Source: Bin5 sp009843665
GTDB taxonomy: Bacteria > Chloroflexota > Anaerolineae > Caldilineales > Caldilineaceae
Assembly: GCA_965220285.1 (NCBI GenBank)
Contig: OZ244818.1
Span: forward strand, 1,302,001 to 1,366,000
Direction: 5' to 3'
DNA length: 64,000 nt
How positions within the stretch are numbered: position 1 is the stretch's first letter; each line of letters begins with the position of its first letter. The notes under the pieces were generated by a model that saw only the letters and a list, made by a program, of their open reading frames with translations, was not told where the DNA came from and did no database searches. A program made the position numbers and the translations under genes. Shown piece by piece: positions 16,021 through 24,673 of this stretch.

Positions 16021-17496
16021 CTAGCGCACGTGGATGTCGGCGAAGTCCATGTAGCGTTCCCAGTCGTAGGTGGTCACGTCGTGCTTGCCGGTACGTATGT
16101 GGTAGCCGATTGTGCTTCTGACGGGCTGGTTGACGGGCGGGAGCTCGGTGACGGCAAAGCCGTCGGTACCGAGGAGCTTGTAGACGGGGTCGGCGTGTAA
16201 GGCGCCTTGAAACTCGCCGTGGGGGTCGGCCCAGAGGTCGGCGTCGGCGCTGACGACGTAGACGGGGCGGGGGGCGACGAGGGCGATGAGCATGTGCTGG
16301 TCGACGGGGAGCTCGTCTTCCTTGTCATTATACTGTTTGAAGTTTTCGCAGAACCAGTGGGGATAGGTGACGTTGGCATGGCGGGCGGTCTCGCCGAAGC
16401 GGCGGCGGTAGAGGGCTGTGCCGCCGCAGCCTGAGTTGTTGGGGATGACGAGGGCGAAGCGTTCATCCTGGGCGCCGGCCCAGAGCGCGGTCTTGCCCAG
16501 TCGGGACTGTCCCATTACGGCGACGCGGGTGTGGTCGACGTCGTCGTCGGTCTCGAGGTAGTCGAGGGCGCGGCGCAGGCCCCATGCCCAGGCGCCGATG
16601 GCTCCCCACTCGTTGGCGGCGGGTCTCGTCTGTCCGGCTTTGTAGTAGAGGGGATGGACGCCATTCTGGAAGCCGTCATCGTAGTCTGGGTCCAGATCGC
16701 CATAATAGATTGTCGTGATCGCGTAGCCGCGTTCGAGGATGCGTTCGACGGGCCAGCGGGAAAGGGCAGTTCCGCGGCTGGCTACGGTGGCGCGGTGGTT
16801 GCGAATGCCGCGGTCAATGCGGTTGCGCATCCACTGCTGTGAGAGAGTTATGCCTGGGTCGCTATGGATTGAATGGTTGCCCTGGAAATTGGGGACGAGA
16901 AAGGAGGGCACGGGTTTGGGCCGGTCGTTGGGCTGATAGATGAGAATGTCCATCCTGTGGCCGTCGCGGCGACCGGTGAAGTAGACGGCGATCTCTTTGC
17001 GCGTTGCCTGGCCGTCGAGGGCGCGCTCGTCGACGGAGGTGACTTCGAAAGTCATTGCTTCGGGGCGGCCGGGTGCTTTGCCGTAGACGTGCTCCTCGAA
17101 CAAACGGAGGAGTTCTGGCCGACGTACGTTTCGCCAGGTTTCGGCATCGGTCACCGCATTGCCATCGAGAAGGCGCAGCGGGTCGGGCAGCTGGTAGTCG
17201 GGCACCTTCTCTTCGTCGTAGTTGACGTCTTCGCATTCCCGTACCTGGTTGTACCAGTCACTGGCCTGGGCGCGGGTTGGATCCAGCTTCAGTGCATACT
17301 CGAAGATTTCGGCGGCCAGGGGCTTGTTGTCCTGCAGGCCATAGGCGCGGCCGAGCACTTCGAAGGTAAAGGAGTGCTGGAGGAGTTCGGGATGGATGTC
17401 CACCAGGTGGGTCAGGCTGGCGATGACATATTCCGGGTTCTCCCAGGTCGCCATTTCCTCGAGCAGGAGGTTCAGTTGCTCAGATACCTTAGCCAT
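16021..17496 (-). CDS. CE15-type glucuronoyl/acetyl-xylan esterase-like alpha/beta hydrolase with N-terminal extension
   Basis: About 491 residues. The C-terminal 370 are an alpha/beta hydrolase of the bacterial carbohydrate-esterase-15 kind. The nucleophile elbow is GQSRLGKTALWAGA, with the catalytic Ser and the Arg/Lys of the CE15 motif. NNSGCGG follows, and the catalytic His is in TGKHDVTTYDW. Known CE15 enzymes cleave esters between lignin and glucuronoxylan. Residues 1-100 resemble a helical TPR-like module (AAEIFEYALKLDPTRAQA). No signal peptide is present, so it acts in the cytoplasm, unlike most characterised members. It ends the leftward operon after the sugar isomerase. The ATG at 17496 is better placed after AAGGAA than the one at 17502. 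Confidence 0.78.
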   Translation of the reverse strand: MAKVSEQLNLLLEEMATWENPEYVIASLTHLVDIHPELLQHSFTFEVLGRAYGLQDNKPLAAEIFEYALKLDPTRAQASDWYNQVRECEDVNYDEEKVPDYQLPDPLRLLDGNAVTDAETWRNVRRPELLRLFEEHVYGKAPGRPEAMTFEVTSVDERALDGQATRKEIAVYFTGRRDGHRMDILIYQPNDRPKPVPSFLVPNFQGNHSIHSDPGITLSQQWMRNRIDRGIRNHRATVASRGTALSRWPVERILERGYAITTIYYGDLDPDYDDGFQNGVHPLYYKAGQTRPAANEWGAIGAWAWGLRRALDYLETDDDVDHTRVAVMGQSRLGKTALWAGAQDERFALVIPNNSGCGGTALYRRRFGETARHANVTYPHWFCENFKQYNDKEDELPVDQHMLIALVAPRPVYVVSADADLWADPHGEFQGALHADPVYKLLGTDGFAVTELPPVNQPVRSTIGYHIRTGKHDVTTYDWERYMDFADIHVR

Positions 17497-17557
17497 TGAC
17501 ATTTCCTTGACTGGATTGCTTTTTGCGTTGTGGCGGGTGCCGGGGCAGGAGACAGGC

Positions 17558-18478
17558 TCAGACCTGGAGAACTTCGCGAATATAGTCGCGGCTCTGCCTG
17601 GCGCTTTCGACGGGCGACCAGTCTGGGTCTCGTTGTGAACGGCCGACGGAGTCCTGTTCGACGATCATCCAGCCCTGGTAGCCCTGCGTGCGCAGCACGT
17701 CGAAGAAGGCGGGAAAGTCGACGGCGCCTCGACCCAACTCGGCAAAGATGTCCATTGCCCAAGCCTGGCGCATGTGAATCCGTTCCCTTCTCACCTGTTC
17801 CAGTTTGTCGGGCCAAACGTCCTTGATGTGGAGATACCAGATGCGGTCGGCGTACTGCCTGGTTGCTGCGACGACGTCACCGCCGCCGTATTGGTAGTGG
17901 CCGGTGTCGAGGCAGAGGCCGACCAGTTCGGGGTCGGTCATGTCCATGATGCGGGCAACCTCGGCGGGGGTCTCGACATAGGTGCCGGTGTGGTGATGGA
18001 AGACGGTCTTGAGATTGAAGCGTTCTCTGCAGAGAGTGGCGACGGCCTCCAGGGTATCGGCGGCGCGCTGCCATTCTTCGTCGGTCCAGCCGTCGCTGCC
18101 GTCGGCGGCGACGGAGCCGGCGACCTCCAAGCGTTTTGGCGTCGTATCTCCGGCGATGATGATCTCCGAGACACTGAAATAGGCGAGCAGCGCGGCAACG
18201 CTTTGAACCCGCTCAAGTATGGATTCAAGCCCTCCTTCCTGCCCCAAGGGCAGGGCCACATAGGAGGAGGCCGCCTTCAGATTTCTCTGCGCCAGTTCGG
18301 CGCGCAACTGGTCTGGTTCGGCGGGGAAGAAGCCGTTGGTGCTGATTTCCGTACCCTGGTATCCGGCCGCTGCGATTCCGTCCAGCATCTGGGCAAAGGT
18401 GAGGCCGCTGGTCTTGCTGCCGCCAAAGGAAAGGACGTCCCAGCTGATGGGGGCGCTGCCTATCTTTACGTTTAACAT
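17558..18478 (-). CDS. Sugar phosphate isomerase/epimerase, TIM barrel (IolE-like)
   Basis: 306 residues of the xylose-isomerase-like TIM barrel. IGSAPISWDVLSFGG at the N-terminus resembles inosose dehydratase (IolE). Metal ligands are expected in HHHTGTYVE, VGLCLDTGHYQYGG and YLHIKDV, followed by VDFPAFFDVLRTQGYQGWMIVEQD with the last Glu. These enzymes isomerise, epimerise or dehydrate sugars and cyclitols. The gene lies between the importer ATPase and the esterase in the same orientation and so is probably in the importer operon. Confidence 0.85.
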   Translation of the reverse strand: MLNVKIGSAPISWDVLSFGGSKTSGLTFAQMLDGIAAAGYQGTEISTNGFFPAEPDQLRAELAQRNLKAASSYVALPLGQEGGLESILERVQSVAALLAYFSVSEIIIAGDTTPKRLEVAGSVAADGSDGWTDEEWQRAADTLEAVATLCRERFNLKTVFHHHTGTYVETPAEVARIMDMTDPELVGLCLDTGHYQYGGGDVVAATRQYADRIWYLHIKDVWPDKLEQVRRERIHMRQAWAMDIFAELGRGAVDFPAFFDVLRTQGYQGWMIVEQDSVGRSQRDPDWSPVESARQSRDYIREVLQV

Positions 18479-18600
18479 GAGTTCTCGCTTGGTGGAATTT
18501 CTGCTGGCGCCAGAGCACCTGCATTCGAATGGACTGACGCAAGGGGATGCATTGTCTGCACAGGCGCCCTGGCTGTCTACGGGAGTACCGGTCTTGCTGA

Positions 18601-19683
18601 TCAGCGGATGGCTGCACCGGTCTCGTCGTCGAAGAGGTGAAAACGGTTAAAGGAGAGGCTGAGGACATCGCCTTCGCGCACCTGGGTTGCGGCTACATCT
18701 TTGACCTTGAGGAGGAGGCCCTCCTTCTCGATGTCAAGAATTGTCTCCGAGCCGAGGGGTTCGAGAAGGAAGACCCCGGCCTGATTGGCGCCTTCTTCAT
18801 CCATGGTGAAGCGGATTTCTTCTGGGCGGACGCCAAGTGTGCAGACGCCGCCGGGGCAGAGTTCGGCGGCGCGGTCGGCCATCTCGTCGCCGACCGGGAT
18901 GACGAACTGATCGCTCTTGTGGACGGTCTTGCCGTTCTCCTTCCCGAGGGCGCCGGGGATGAAGTTCATGGGTGTGGAGCCGACGAAACGGGCGACGAAG
19001 TTGTTGGACGGCATGTCGTAGATTTCGCTGGGCGTGCCCAGCTGCTGCAGCGTGCCTTCGTTCATCACCGCGATCTGGTCGGCCATTGTCATGCCTTCGA
19101 CCTGATCGTGGGTGACGTAGATCATGGTGGTGCCCAGTTCGTGCTGCAGGCGTTTGATCTCGGCGCGCATGTAGACACGCAGGAGGGCGTCGATATTGGA
19201 GAGAGGCTCATCCATAAGGAAGACGACGGGCTCGCGGACGATGGCTCTGCCGAGGGCGATGCGCTGCTGCTCGCCGCCGGAGCAGAGGCCGGGCGGTCGC
19301 TCCAGGGTATGGGTGATGCCCAGCATTTCGGCTACATCGCGGACGCGGCGCTCGATCTCATCCTTAGGCGTCTTGCGGAGGCGCAAGGGATAGGCGATGT
19401 TGTCGAAGGCGGTGAAGTGGGGGTAGAGGGCGTAGCTCTGGAAGACGAGGGCGACGTCGCGTTCGCGCGGTTCGAGGTCGTTGACGCGTGTCTCGCCGAT
19501 GTAGATATCGCCGTAGGTTGGGCGCTCCAGACCGGCTACGCAACGCATGGTGGTGGTCTTGCCGCAGCCAGAGGGGCCGAGGAGGACGACCAGGTCACCG
19601 TCCCTGACGACGAGATTGAGTTGATTCACGGCGCAGGTATCGCCGAAGTACTTTGTCAGACCTTCTATTCTTACTTCCGCCAA
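18601..19683 (-). CDS. ABC importer ATPase (MalK/UgpC/MsmX type)
   Basis: About 360 residues. Walker A is GPSGCGKTT, the signature is CSGGEQQRIALGRA (a variant with Cys in place of the more usual Leu), Walker B is VFLMDEPLSNID and the H-loop is YVTHDQ. The C-terminal 120 residues form the TOBE regulatory domain (PVGDEM, CTLGVRPEEIRF, LLLEPLGSE-like strands). It energises permeases of the carbohydrate uptake class. It follows the two permease genes of the 19.8-23.1 kb importer. It is the only importer ATPase seen in the window and may be shared by all four sugar importers. The start is TTG at 19683, eight bases after AGGAG. Confidence 0.93.
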   Translation of the reverse strand: MAEVRIEGLTKYFGDTCAVNQLNLVVRDGDLVVLLGPSGCGKTTTMRCVAGLERPTYGDIYIGETRVNDLEPRERDVALVFQSYALYPHFTAFDNIAYPLRLRKTPKDEIERRVRDVAEMLGITHTLERPPGLCSGGEQQRIALGRAIVREPVVFLMDEPLSNIDALLRVYMRAEIKRLQHELGTTMIYVTHDQVEGMTMADQIAVMNEGTLQQLGTPSEIYDMPSNNFVARFVGSTPMNFIPGALGKENGKTVHKSDQFVIPVGDEMADRAAELCPGGVCTLGVRPEEIRFTMDEEGANQAGVFLLEPLGSETILDIEKEGLLLKVKDVAATQVREGDVLSLSFNRFHLFDDETGAAIR

Positions 19684-19781
19684 AATCAACTCTCCTTTTG
19701 CTATCGGAAGTCAACTTCCGGCCAGGGCCGGCGGACTGGCGTGGTGAGCGTTACGTTGCCACGGAGGCCGTTGATAGCGGC

Positions 19782-20690
19782 TTACTGGCCGCTGGCGACG
19801 CCAAAGGTAAGCCCGCGCACGAGGAATCTCTGTAGGGTAAAGGCGGCGACCAACACGGGGAAGACTGCGATGGTGCCGGCGGCGCTGACAACGCCCCAGT
19901 CGAGCTCGTGCTGAGGGATCTGCGCCTGGATGGCAATGGGAAGCGTCATGGTCTTCATGGAGTTCACGAAATAGAGAGCGATGATGTACTCGTTCCAGTT
20001 GAAAATAAAGAGGAGGATGGCGATTGAAAAGAGGCTTGGGAAGATCAGCGGCAGGAGGATGCGGCGTACGGCGCCGAAGCGTGTATCGCCATCCATGAGG
20101 GCGGCCTCCTCCACGTCCATGGGGACGTCCATGAAGGTGCCGCGCAGGACCCAGACGGCGAAGGCGGTGTTGAGGACAGTATAAAGGATGATCAGAGTAT
20201 ATTTTTCGTCGATAATTCCAAGATCACTGCCGAGGAGGAAGAGGGGGATGGCGGAGGCGATGGGGGGCAGGAGGGCGACGAGGCCCATCAGGCCGACGAC
20301 GATGGCGACGAATTTGAAGGGCAGGCGCATCCTGGTGGCGGCGTAGGCGGCGGGGACAGAAATGACCAGACAGATGATGGTTGCCAAGGTGGCAACAACG
20401 AGACTGTTGTAGACGTTTTCGAGGATACGGCGCTCGAAGATGGTGACCCAGGCGTCAAGGCGGGGGTCGGTTGGGAAAAAACGGGGCGGGATGTGGGCGA
20501 GGTCGCGCAAAGATTTGATGGAGGAGATGGCGACCCAGTACATGGGGACGAGCGTCCAGAATGCGGCGAGGTAGAGGACGATGACAACGAGCAGTTTTCG
20601 CAGGTTGAAACGGCGTTCCTGTACGGCCATTTCAACAGGAAGGGGCACGGTTTCGGTTGTGGCCGTCTCTCTCGCTTCAGTCTGTGCCAT
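19782..20690 (-). CDS. ABC sugar importer, permease subunit 2 (MalG type)
   Basis: About 302 residues. A polar N-terminus (to about residue 30) precedes the first membrane segment (LLVVIVLYLAAFWTLVPMYW). The EAA loop reads EEAALMDGDTRFGAVRRILLP. The family C-terminus FLVRGLTFGVASGQ is intact. It pairs with the permease encoded just upstream. The ATG at 20690 lies nine bases after AAGGAG; one two codons earlier is too close to it. Confidence 0.93.
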   Translation of the reverse strand: MAQTEARETATTETVPLPVEMAVQERRFNLRKLLVVIVLYLAAFWTLVPMYWVAISSIKSLRDLAHIPPRFFPTDPRLDAWVTIFERRILENVYNSLVVATLATIICLVISVPAAYAATRMRLPFKFVAIVVGLMGLVALLPPIASAIPLFLLGSDLGIIDEKYTLIILYTVLNTAFAVWVLRGTFMDVPMDVEEAALMDGDTRFGAVRRILLPLIFPSLFSIAILLFIFNWNEYIIALYFVNSMKTMTLPIAIQAQIPQHELDWGVVSAAGTIAVFPVLVAAFTLQRFLVRGLTFGVASGQ

Positions 20691-20724
20691 CAGCATATAC
20701 TCCTTGGGAAAACGACAGTCAAGC

Positions 20725-21690
20725 TCAGCGGCTTCTGCGCTCCACCCACAGGTATCTTACAAAGATGGTGCCGGCGATATAGGTCATCAGCAGCATGACA
20801 AGCACCGCAGCAGAGGCGTAGTGGGGCTTGAGCCGCTGGAAGGACATGCCGTAGATGTACCAGGACAGGTTCCAGGTGGCGCGTCCGGGGCCGCCCTGGG
20901 TGGTGGCGGCGATGGTGCCGATGGTGCGGGTGGACCAGACAAAGACAAGGATGGTGGCGATGGCGAACATCGGCCTGATGTAGGGGAGGGTCATGTCCCA
21001 GAAGGCGCGCCAGCGGGTTGCCCCATCGACGGCGGCGGCCTCGTAGATGTCGCGGGGGACCTGGTTGAGACCGGCGTAGAGAAGCAGGAATGCCAAGGGG
21101 CTGATGCGCCAGACCTCGACGACACAAAGGGCAATGAAGGCGGTATCGGCCTTCACGAGCCAGATTATCGGTTCAAGACCGAGGGCGGCGAGCGGCACGT
21201 TTACCAGCCCCAAGGTGGGGTGGTACATGATCTTCCACATCATACCGGCGACGATTTCGGAGACCATGAGCGGAATGATAAGGATGGAGATCCAGATAGC
21301 CTTACGGCCGGCGTAGTCGCTGTGCACCAGAAGGGCCAGTCCCAGCCCCACAAGCAGACACATGGGAACGACTACGATGCCCATTTTGAGGCTAAAAATC
21401 AGGGCGCCATGGAAGATGGTGTCCCTGGTGAGCCGGGAGAGGTTGGCGAGGCCGATCCACTCACCTTTTTCGCTGGTGAGAATCAGCCAGAAGTTGTAAA
21501 CGATGGGATAGAACTGGACCAGGATCAGTGCCAGGAGGCTGGGCACGATTAGCATAACGCCGAGGCGGTTGTCGCGAAAGCTGAATAGCTCGGACCACAT
21601 GCCCTGGGGCGGCGGAGGCTGTGTGTTCACGCTGTTTGCGCTTGTCGCGCCCTGGCCAGGCAAGGGACTGACGGTCTGTTGTACGGTCAA
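20725..21690 (-). CDS. ABC sugar importer, permease subunit 1 (MalF type)
   Basis: 321 residues. After a polar N-terminus of about 35 residues, six membrane segments follow, starting GVMLIVPSLLALILVQFYPI. The EAA loop is IYEAAAVDGATRWRAFWDMTLP. The TTG start at 21690 follows AAGGAGG by six bases. It lies 116 bases downstream of the solute-binding-protein gene, across a strong inverted repeat. Confidence 0.92.
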   Translation of the reverse strand: MTVQQTVSPLPGQGATSANSVNTQPPPPQGMWSELFSFRDNRLGVMLIVPSLLALILVQFYPIVYNFWLILTSEKGEWIGLANLSRLTRDTIFHGALIFSLKMGIVVVPMCLLVGLGLALLVHSDYAGRKAIWISILIIPLMVSEIVAGMMWKIMYHPTLGLVNVPLAALGLEPIIWLVKADTAFIALCVVEVWRISPLAFLLLYAGLNQVPRDIYEAAAVDGATRWRAFWDMTLPYIRPMFAIATILVFVWSTRTIGTIAATTQGGPGRATWNLSWYIYGMSFQRLKPHYASAAVLVMLLMTYIAGTIFVRYLWVERRSR

Positions 21691-21757
21691 CGATACCCTC
21701 CTTGGACCGGTAGGTATTGAAGGCGACCTTTGGCGCCAGTGTTCGAAGGGTGCACAT

Positions 21758-21796
21758 CGGGAGAGAGGAGTGAGGGGGAATCTCGCTCCTCTCCCG
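21758..21796 (-). promoter_or_regulatory. Intercistronic stem-loop after a solute-binding-protein gene
   Basis: The arms CGGGAGAGAGGAGTGAG (21758-21774) and CTCGCTCCTCTCCCG (21782-21796) pair almost completely with one two-base bulge and one G-U position. The arms leave a seven-base loop. It begins 11 bases past the stop codon of the binding-protein gene on the minus strand. There is no T-tract. It probably protects the upstream message or reduces read-through into the permeases. Confidence 0.6.
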
Positions 21797-21806
21797 GGAA
21801 ATCACT

Positions 21807-23150
21807 CTAGTTGGTCACACCTTCCATTTCGAGCCGGATTTCGGCGCCAGCCTGCTCGCAGGCTTCCTGGCCGGTTATGTCACCGGCGCCGACGGCGCTG
21901 AAGGCCGGCCCAAGAATGGCGAGGCTGATTCCTGTGGCCTGGGTGCTGCGAGGCCGCCACTTGGGCGGCACCATCAGGGCTTCAAACTGCGCCGGGAACC
22001 AAGGCTTTTCCAGGATCAGTTCAGGGTCGTTGAAGACCGACTTGCGGAAGGGGATGCCGCCGGCGTGGGCGTAGGACAGCGCGTGCTCCTGGTTGTAGTG
22101 CATCCACTCCATGTAGGTCCAGGCGGCGTCCTTGTGCTCGGAATGGGCATTGAGCACGAGGCCCCAGTGGCCCATCATGGAGACATGGGGCGCGCCGACT
22201 TCGGAGGCGGGCAGGGGCAGATAGAGCATCTTGCCGGCTACGTCGGAGTCGGTTTCGTCCTCAAAGGCGGCGTAGGCGTCGCCCGGCCAGCCGATGCCCA
22301 TCATGGCGCGGCCCGAGACGACCTCGGCGACCATCTCGGTTGTGCCGTAGGTATTGCCGCCCGGCGGCAGGTACTTGCTCAACTGCTCATAGAGCGTAAG
22401 GGCATCGCAGCCGGCCTCGTTGTCAAGGATTACGTTGAATTCGTCGTCGAAGATGCCGCCGCCCATGGACCACAGAAGGGCCAGGGCGTCACTGCCGGCT
22501 GCGCCGCGCACGTTGTAACCGTAGAAGGGCGGGTCGCAATCGGGACAGTGGACTTGCTCAGCGATCGCCAGTACGTCATCCCAGGTTACAGGCGCATCGA
22601 GTCCGAGTTCGTCAAGGACATCCTGGCGGATGTAGAACATGATGACGTTGCCCTGGATGGGCAGGGCGTGCAGGTCGGGGCGCTCACCGGTCTGGAAGTC
22701 CAAGGGGATGGGACCGTAGGGGGGAGGCCAGGAGAAGACGTCGTAGGAGACCTGGGGCACGTCGTCGTCGCGGGTTGCGCCGTAGGCTTCGGTCAGGTTG
22801 ACGGAGAGTCCGCCGTCGACGATGTTAGGCATCCAGGGATCGTCGGCGAAGATGACGTCGAATTCACCGGACTCGGTGCGGGCGAGGGAGATCACCTTTT
22901 CGAAAAAGGTCGTCCAGGGGAAGGGCGCTACTTCGACCTTGATGCCCGGGTTTTCTTCTTCGAACTGCGGGATCAGAGCGACGAGGCCATCAGCCAGGGG
23001 GCCCTGGGCGGTGATGATACTGATGGTGACTTCCTCGGGCATCTCTTCTTCCATGGCCCCGGTCTCCGCCGGTGCCGCGGGCGCCGCGCAGGCCGATACC
23101 ATGATAGCCATCACCAAGGTGAAGACGGCGAACAGATAGAGCTTTTTCAT
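21807..23150 (-). CDS. ABC sugar importer, solute-binding lipoprotein (Sec-type)
   Basis: 447 residues. The Sec signal peptide is MKKLYLFAVFTLVMAIMVSAC with the lipid-modified Cys at 21, followed by an Ala/Pro/Glu-rich linker. The mature domain is a family-1 binding protein: VTISIITAQGPLADGLV, EFDVIFADDPWMPNIVDGG, VTWDDVLAIAEQV and the AAWTYMEWMHY helix of the C-lobe. GGAGGAAG is placed correctly before the ATG. It is the first gene of the importer-isomerase-esterase operon and is preceded by a promoter overlapped by a long inverted repeat. Confidence 0.93.
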   Translation of the reverse strand: MKKLYLFAVFTLVMAIMVSACAAPAAPAETGAMEEEMPEEVTISIITAQGPLADGLVALIPQFEEENPGIKVEVAPFPWTTFFEKVISLARTESGEFDVIFADDPWMPNIVDGGLSVNLTEAYGATRDDDVPQVSYDVFSWPPPYGPIPLDFQTGERPDLHALPIQGNVIMFYIRQDVLDELGLDAPVTWDDVLAIAEQVHCPDCDPPFYGYNVRGAAGSDALALLWSMGGGIFDDEFNVILDNEAGCDALTLYEQLSKYLPPGGNTYGTTEMVAEVVSGRAMMGIGWPGDAYAAFEDETDSDVAGKMLYLPLPASEVGAPHVSMMGHWGLVLNAHSEHKDAAWTYMEWMHYNQEHALSYAHAGGIPFRKSVFNDPELILEKPWFPAQFEALMVPPKWRPRSTQATGISLAILGPAFSAVGAGDITGQEACEQAGAEIRLEMEGVTN

Positions 23151-23288
23151 GACTTTGCTTCCTCCTTACTGAAATAGGTTTGGAGAGAACTGCACGGGAG
23201 TTTCACGAAATTGCGATACATTCAGGCACTTGGCAAGGTAGAAGTTCGGGGGCGGATCTGTTCTGTTGGAAAGGTTTGGCTGGCAGGT

Positions 23289-23329
23289 ATATTGGAAGAT
23301 ATTGCGCACTTTGTCAAGTGCCCAATATC
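23289..23329 (-). promoter_or_regulatory. Promoter overlapped by a 32-bp near-perfect palindromic operator
   Basis: On the minus strand TTGACA (23317-23312) is followed 17 bases later by CAATAT (23294-23289), a -35/-10 pair pointing at the binding-protein gene. Across the -35 lies an inverted repeat: GATATTGCGCACTT (23298-23311), a four-base centre, then AAGTGCCCAATATC (23316-23329), with 13 of 14 positions symmetric. A dimeric repressor bound here would block RNA polymerase. No regulator gene lies close by. Confidence 0.6.
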
Positions 23330-23477
23330 AGGGGCATGCGCGGCTGAACACTCAAGTGGGGAGTTACCGGTTTCGGTTCTTTGGGACTGTCCTTTGCGAT
23401 GGACGGACCGGGAGGAGCGATGAGAGCGCGCGGTCAGGTGGAGGGCTGGTACTGCAAGTGATACGGGGTGTCTTGTG

Positions 23478-24602
23478 TCAGGCAAGTTCCCAGCGGACGG
23501 CTACCACATACTGGACAATCGGGCTCTCTTGTGTCCACTCGTGGAATACAGTAAATAGCGAGCTGTCGCTGAGTTGAATCGTCGTAGGGTATCCGATGTG
23601 CCAATACAGATTGGGGACTGCTTCCGGGGATGCGATGCCGCCGGAGCTGATGACGAACTCGTTGGCGGCGTCCCAACTCAACCCGTCCTCGGAAATGCAT
23701 CCGCGGATTCCCCACGGATCGCGGCGATGGCCGTAGGTGCAGAGCATGCGGCCGTCCTGCAGGAGGGTGAGGTCGGCAGGGTATCCCCAGAGGTTGGTCG
23801 GTTCGGGCCGGCTCCAGGATTCGCCTTCGTTGCGCGAATAGTTGGTCCACATGTGTTGGTGACGGTTGCGGACGCCGTGCATGGTGCGCATCATGGTGAC
23901 CAGGGTGCCGTCGGCAGTGCGTGCGAGGGCGGTCTCGTCGAAGGAGATGATGTTGGCGGGGTCGTAGGCGATGGTTGCGTAGTATTCCCAGTCGCGACCC
24001 TTGTTGTCGGAGCGCATGAGGTATGAGCGGACGCGTTCGTGGAGGCTGTCGGTTTCCATCCAGGCGCGGGCGAACTGGTGTCCGTGGCAGGCCATGAGCA
24101 GGGAGCCGTTTGGCAACTCCAGCACGCTATCGATGGGCTGTCCCCAACGCATGGGGGCTACGTTGGCCTTGTAGGCCTGCCCCCAGGTATAGCCGTTGTC
24201 CGTCGAGGTGGTGATGCCGACGCCGTCGACATCGCGTGTGCCGCGGGGGCGGTCTTGGGGTCCAAAGTCGTCAAGCATGCCCTTTTGGTCGACGAAGGCC
24301 CACTGGAAATAGTTGACCAGGAGGGTACCGTCTGAGAGTTGGGTGATTGAGGGTGTGTCGCTGCCGAAGTGATGGGTAGCGGGCCAGACCGTTACAACGG
24401 GGGCCTGATCCCACGACTGGCCGTTATCGGTGGAGCGGATGAGCAGAATGCTGTCGAAATCGGGATGGATATACCCGCTAGTCTCGTTGAAGACTACGAC
24501 CACGTCGCCATTCCGGAGTTGGGTCGCGCCGACCTGACAGGTGTAGCGAGTGGGGTCGTGATAGAGGGTGAGCCTTGCGGCGTTTTTCATTATCTGACCC
24601 AT
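23478..24602 (-). CDS. Sialidase-like six-bladed beta-propeller protein (BNR/Asp-box)
   Basis: About 374 residues without a signal peptide. Several Asp-box-like turns are visible: STDNGQSWD, STDNGYTWG, RSDNKGRDWEY, SRNEGESWS and SEDGLSWD. These mark sialidase-type propeller blades. Exo-sialidases release terminal sialic acid; related intracellular proteins act on other glycans. The usual catalytic Arg triad and Tyr cannot be assigned with confidence. The gene follows two permeases of the 24.7-28.0 kb importer on the same strand and is probably the last gene of that operon. ATGs at 24602 and 24590 are both possible starts. Confidence 0.78.
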   Translation of the reverse strand: MGQIMKNAARLTLYHDPTRYTCQVGATQLRNGDVVVVFNETSGYIHPDFDSILLIRSTDNGQSWDQAPVVTVWPATHHFGSDTPSITQLSDGTLLVNYFQWAFVDQKGMLDDFGPQDRPRGTRDVDGVGITTSTDNGYTWGQAYKANVAPMRWGQPIDSVLELPNGSLLMACHGHQFARAWMETDSLHERVRSYLMRSDNKGRDWEYYATIAYDPANIISFDETALARTADGTLVTMMRTMHGVRNRHQHMWTNYSRNEGESWSRPEPTNLWGYPADLTLLQDGRMLCTYGHRRDPWGIRGCISEDGLSWDAANEFVISSGGIASPEAVPNLYWHIGYPTTIQLSDSSLFTVFHEWTQESPIVQYVVAVRWELA

Positions 24603-24673
24603 TTTGGCGTCCGCTACCTTTCGCTGTGTCGGTTCAAAAAAAGGATAGTCGAAGATGCGTTGAGGATTCGAAA

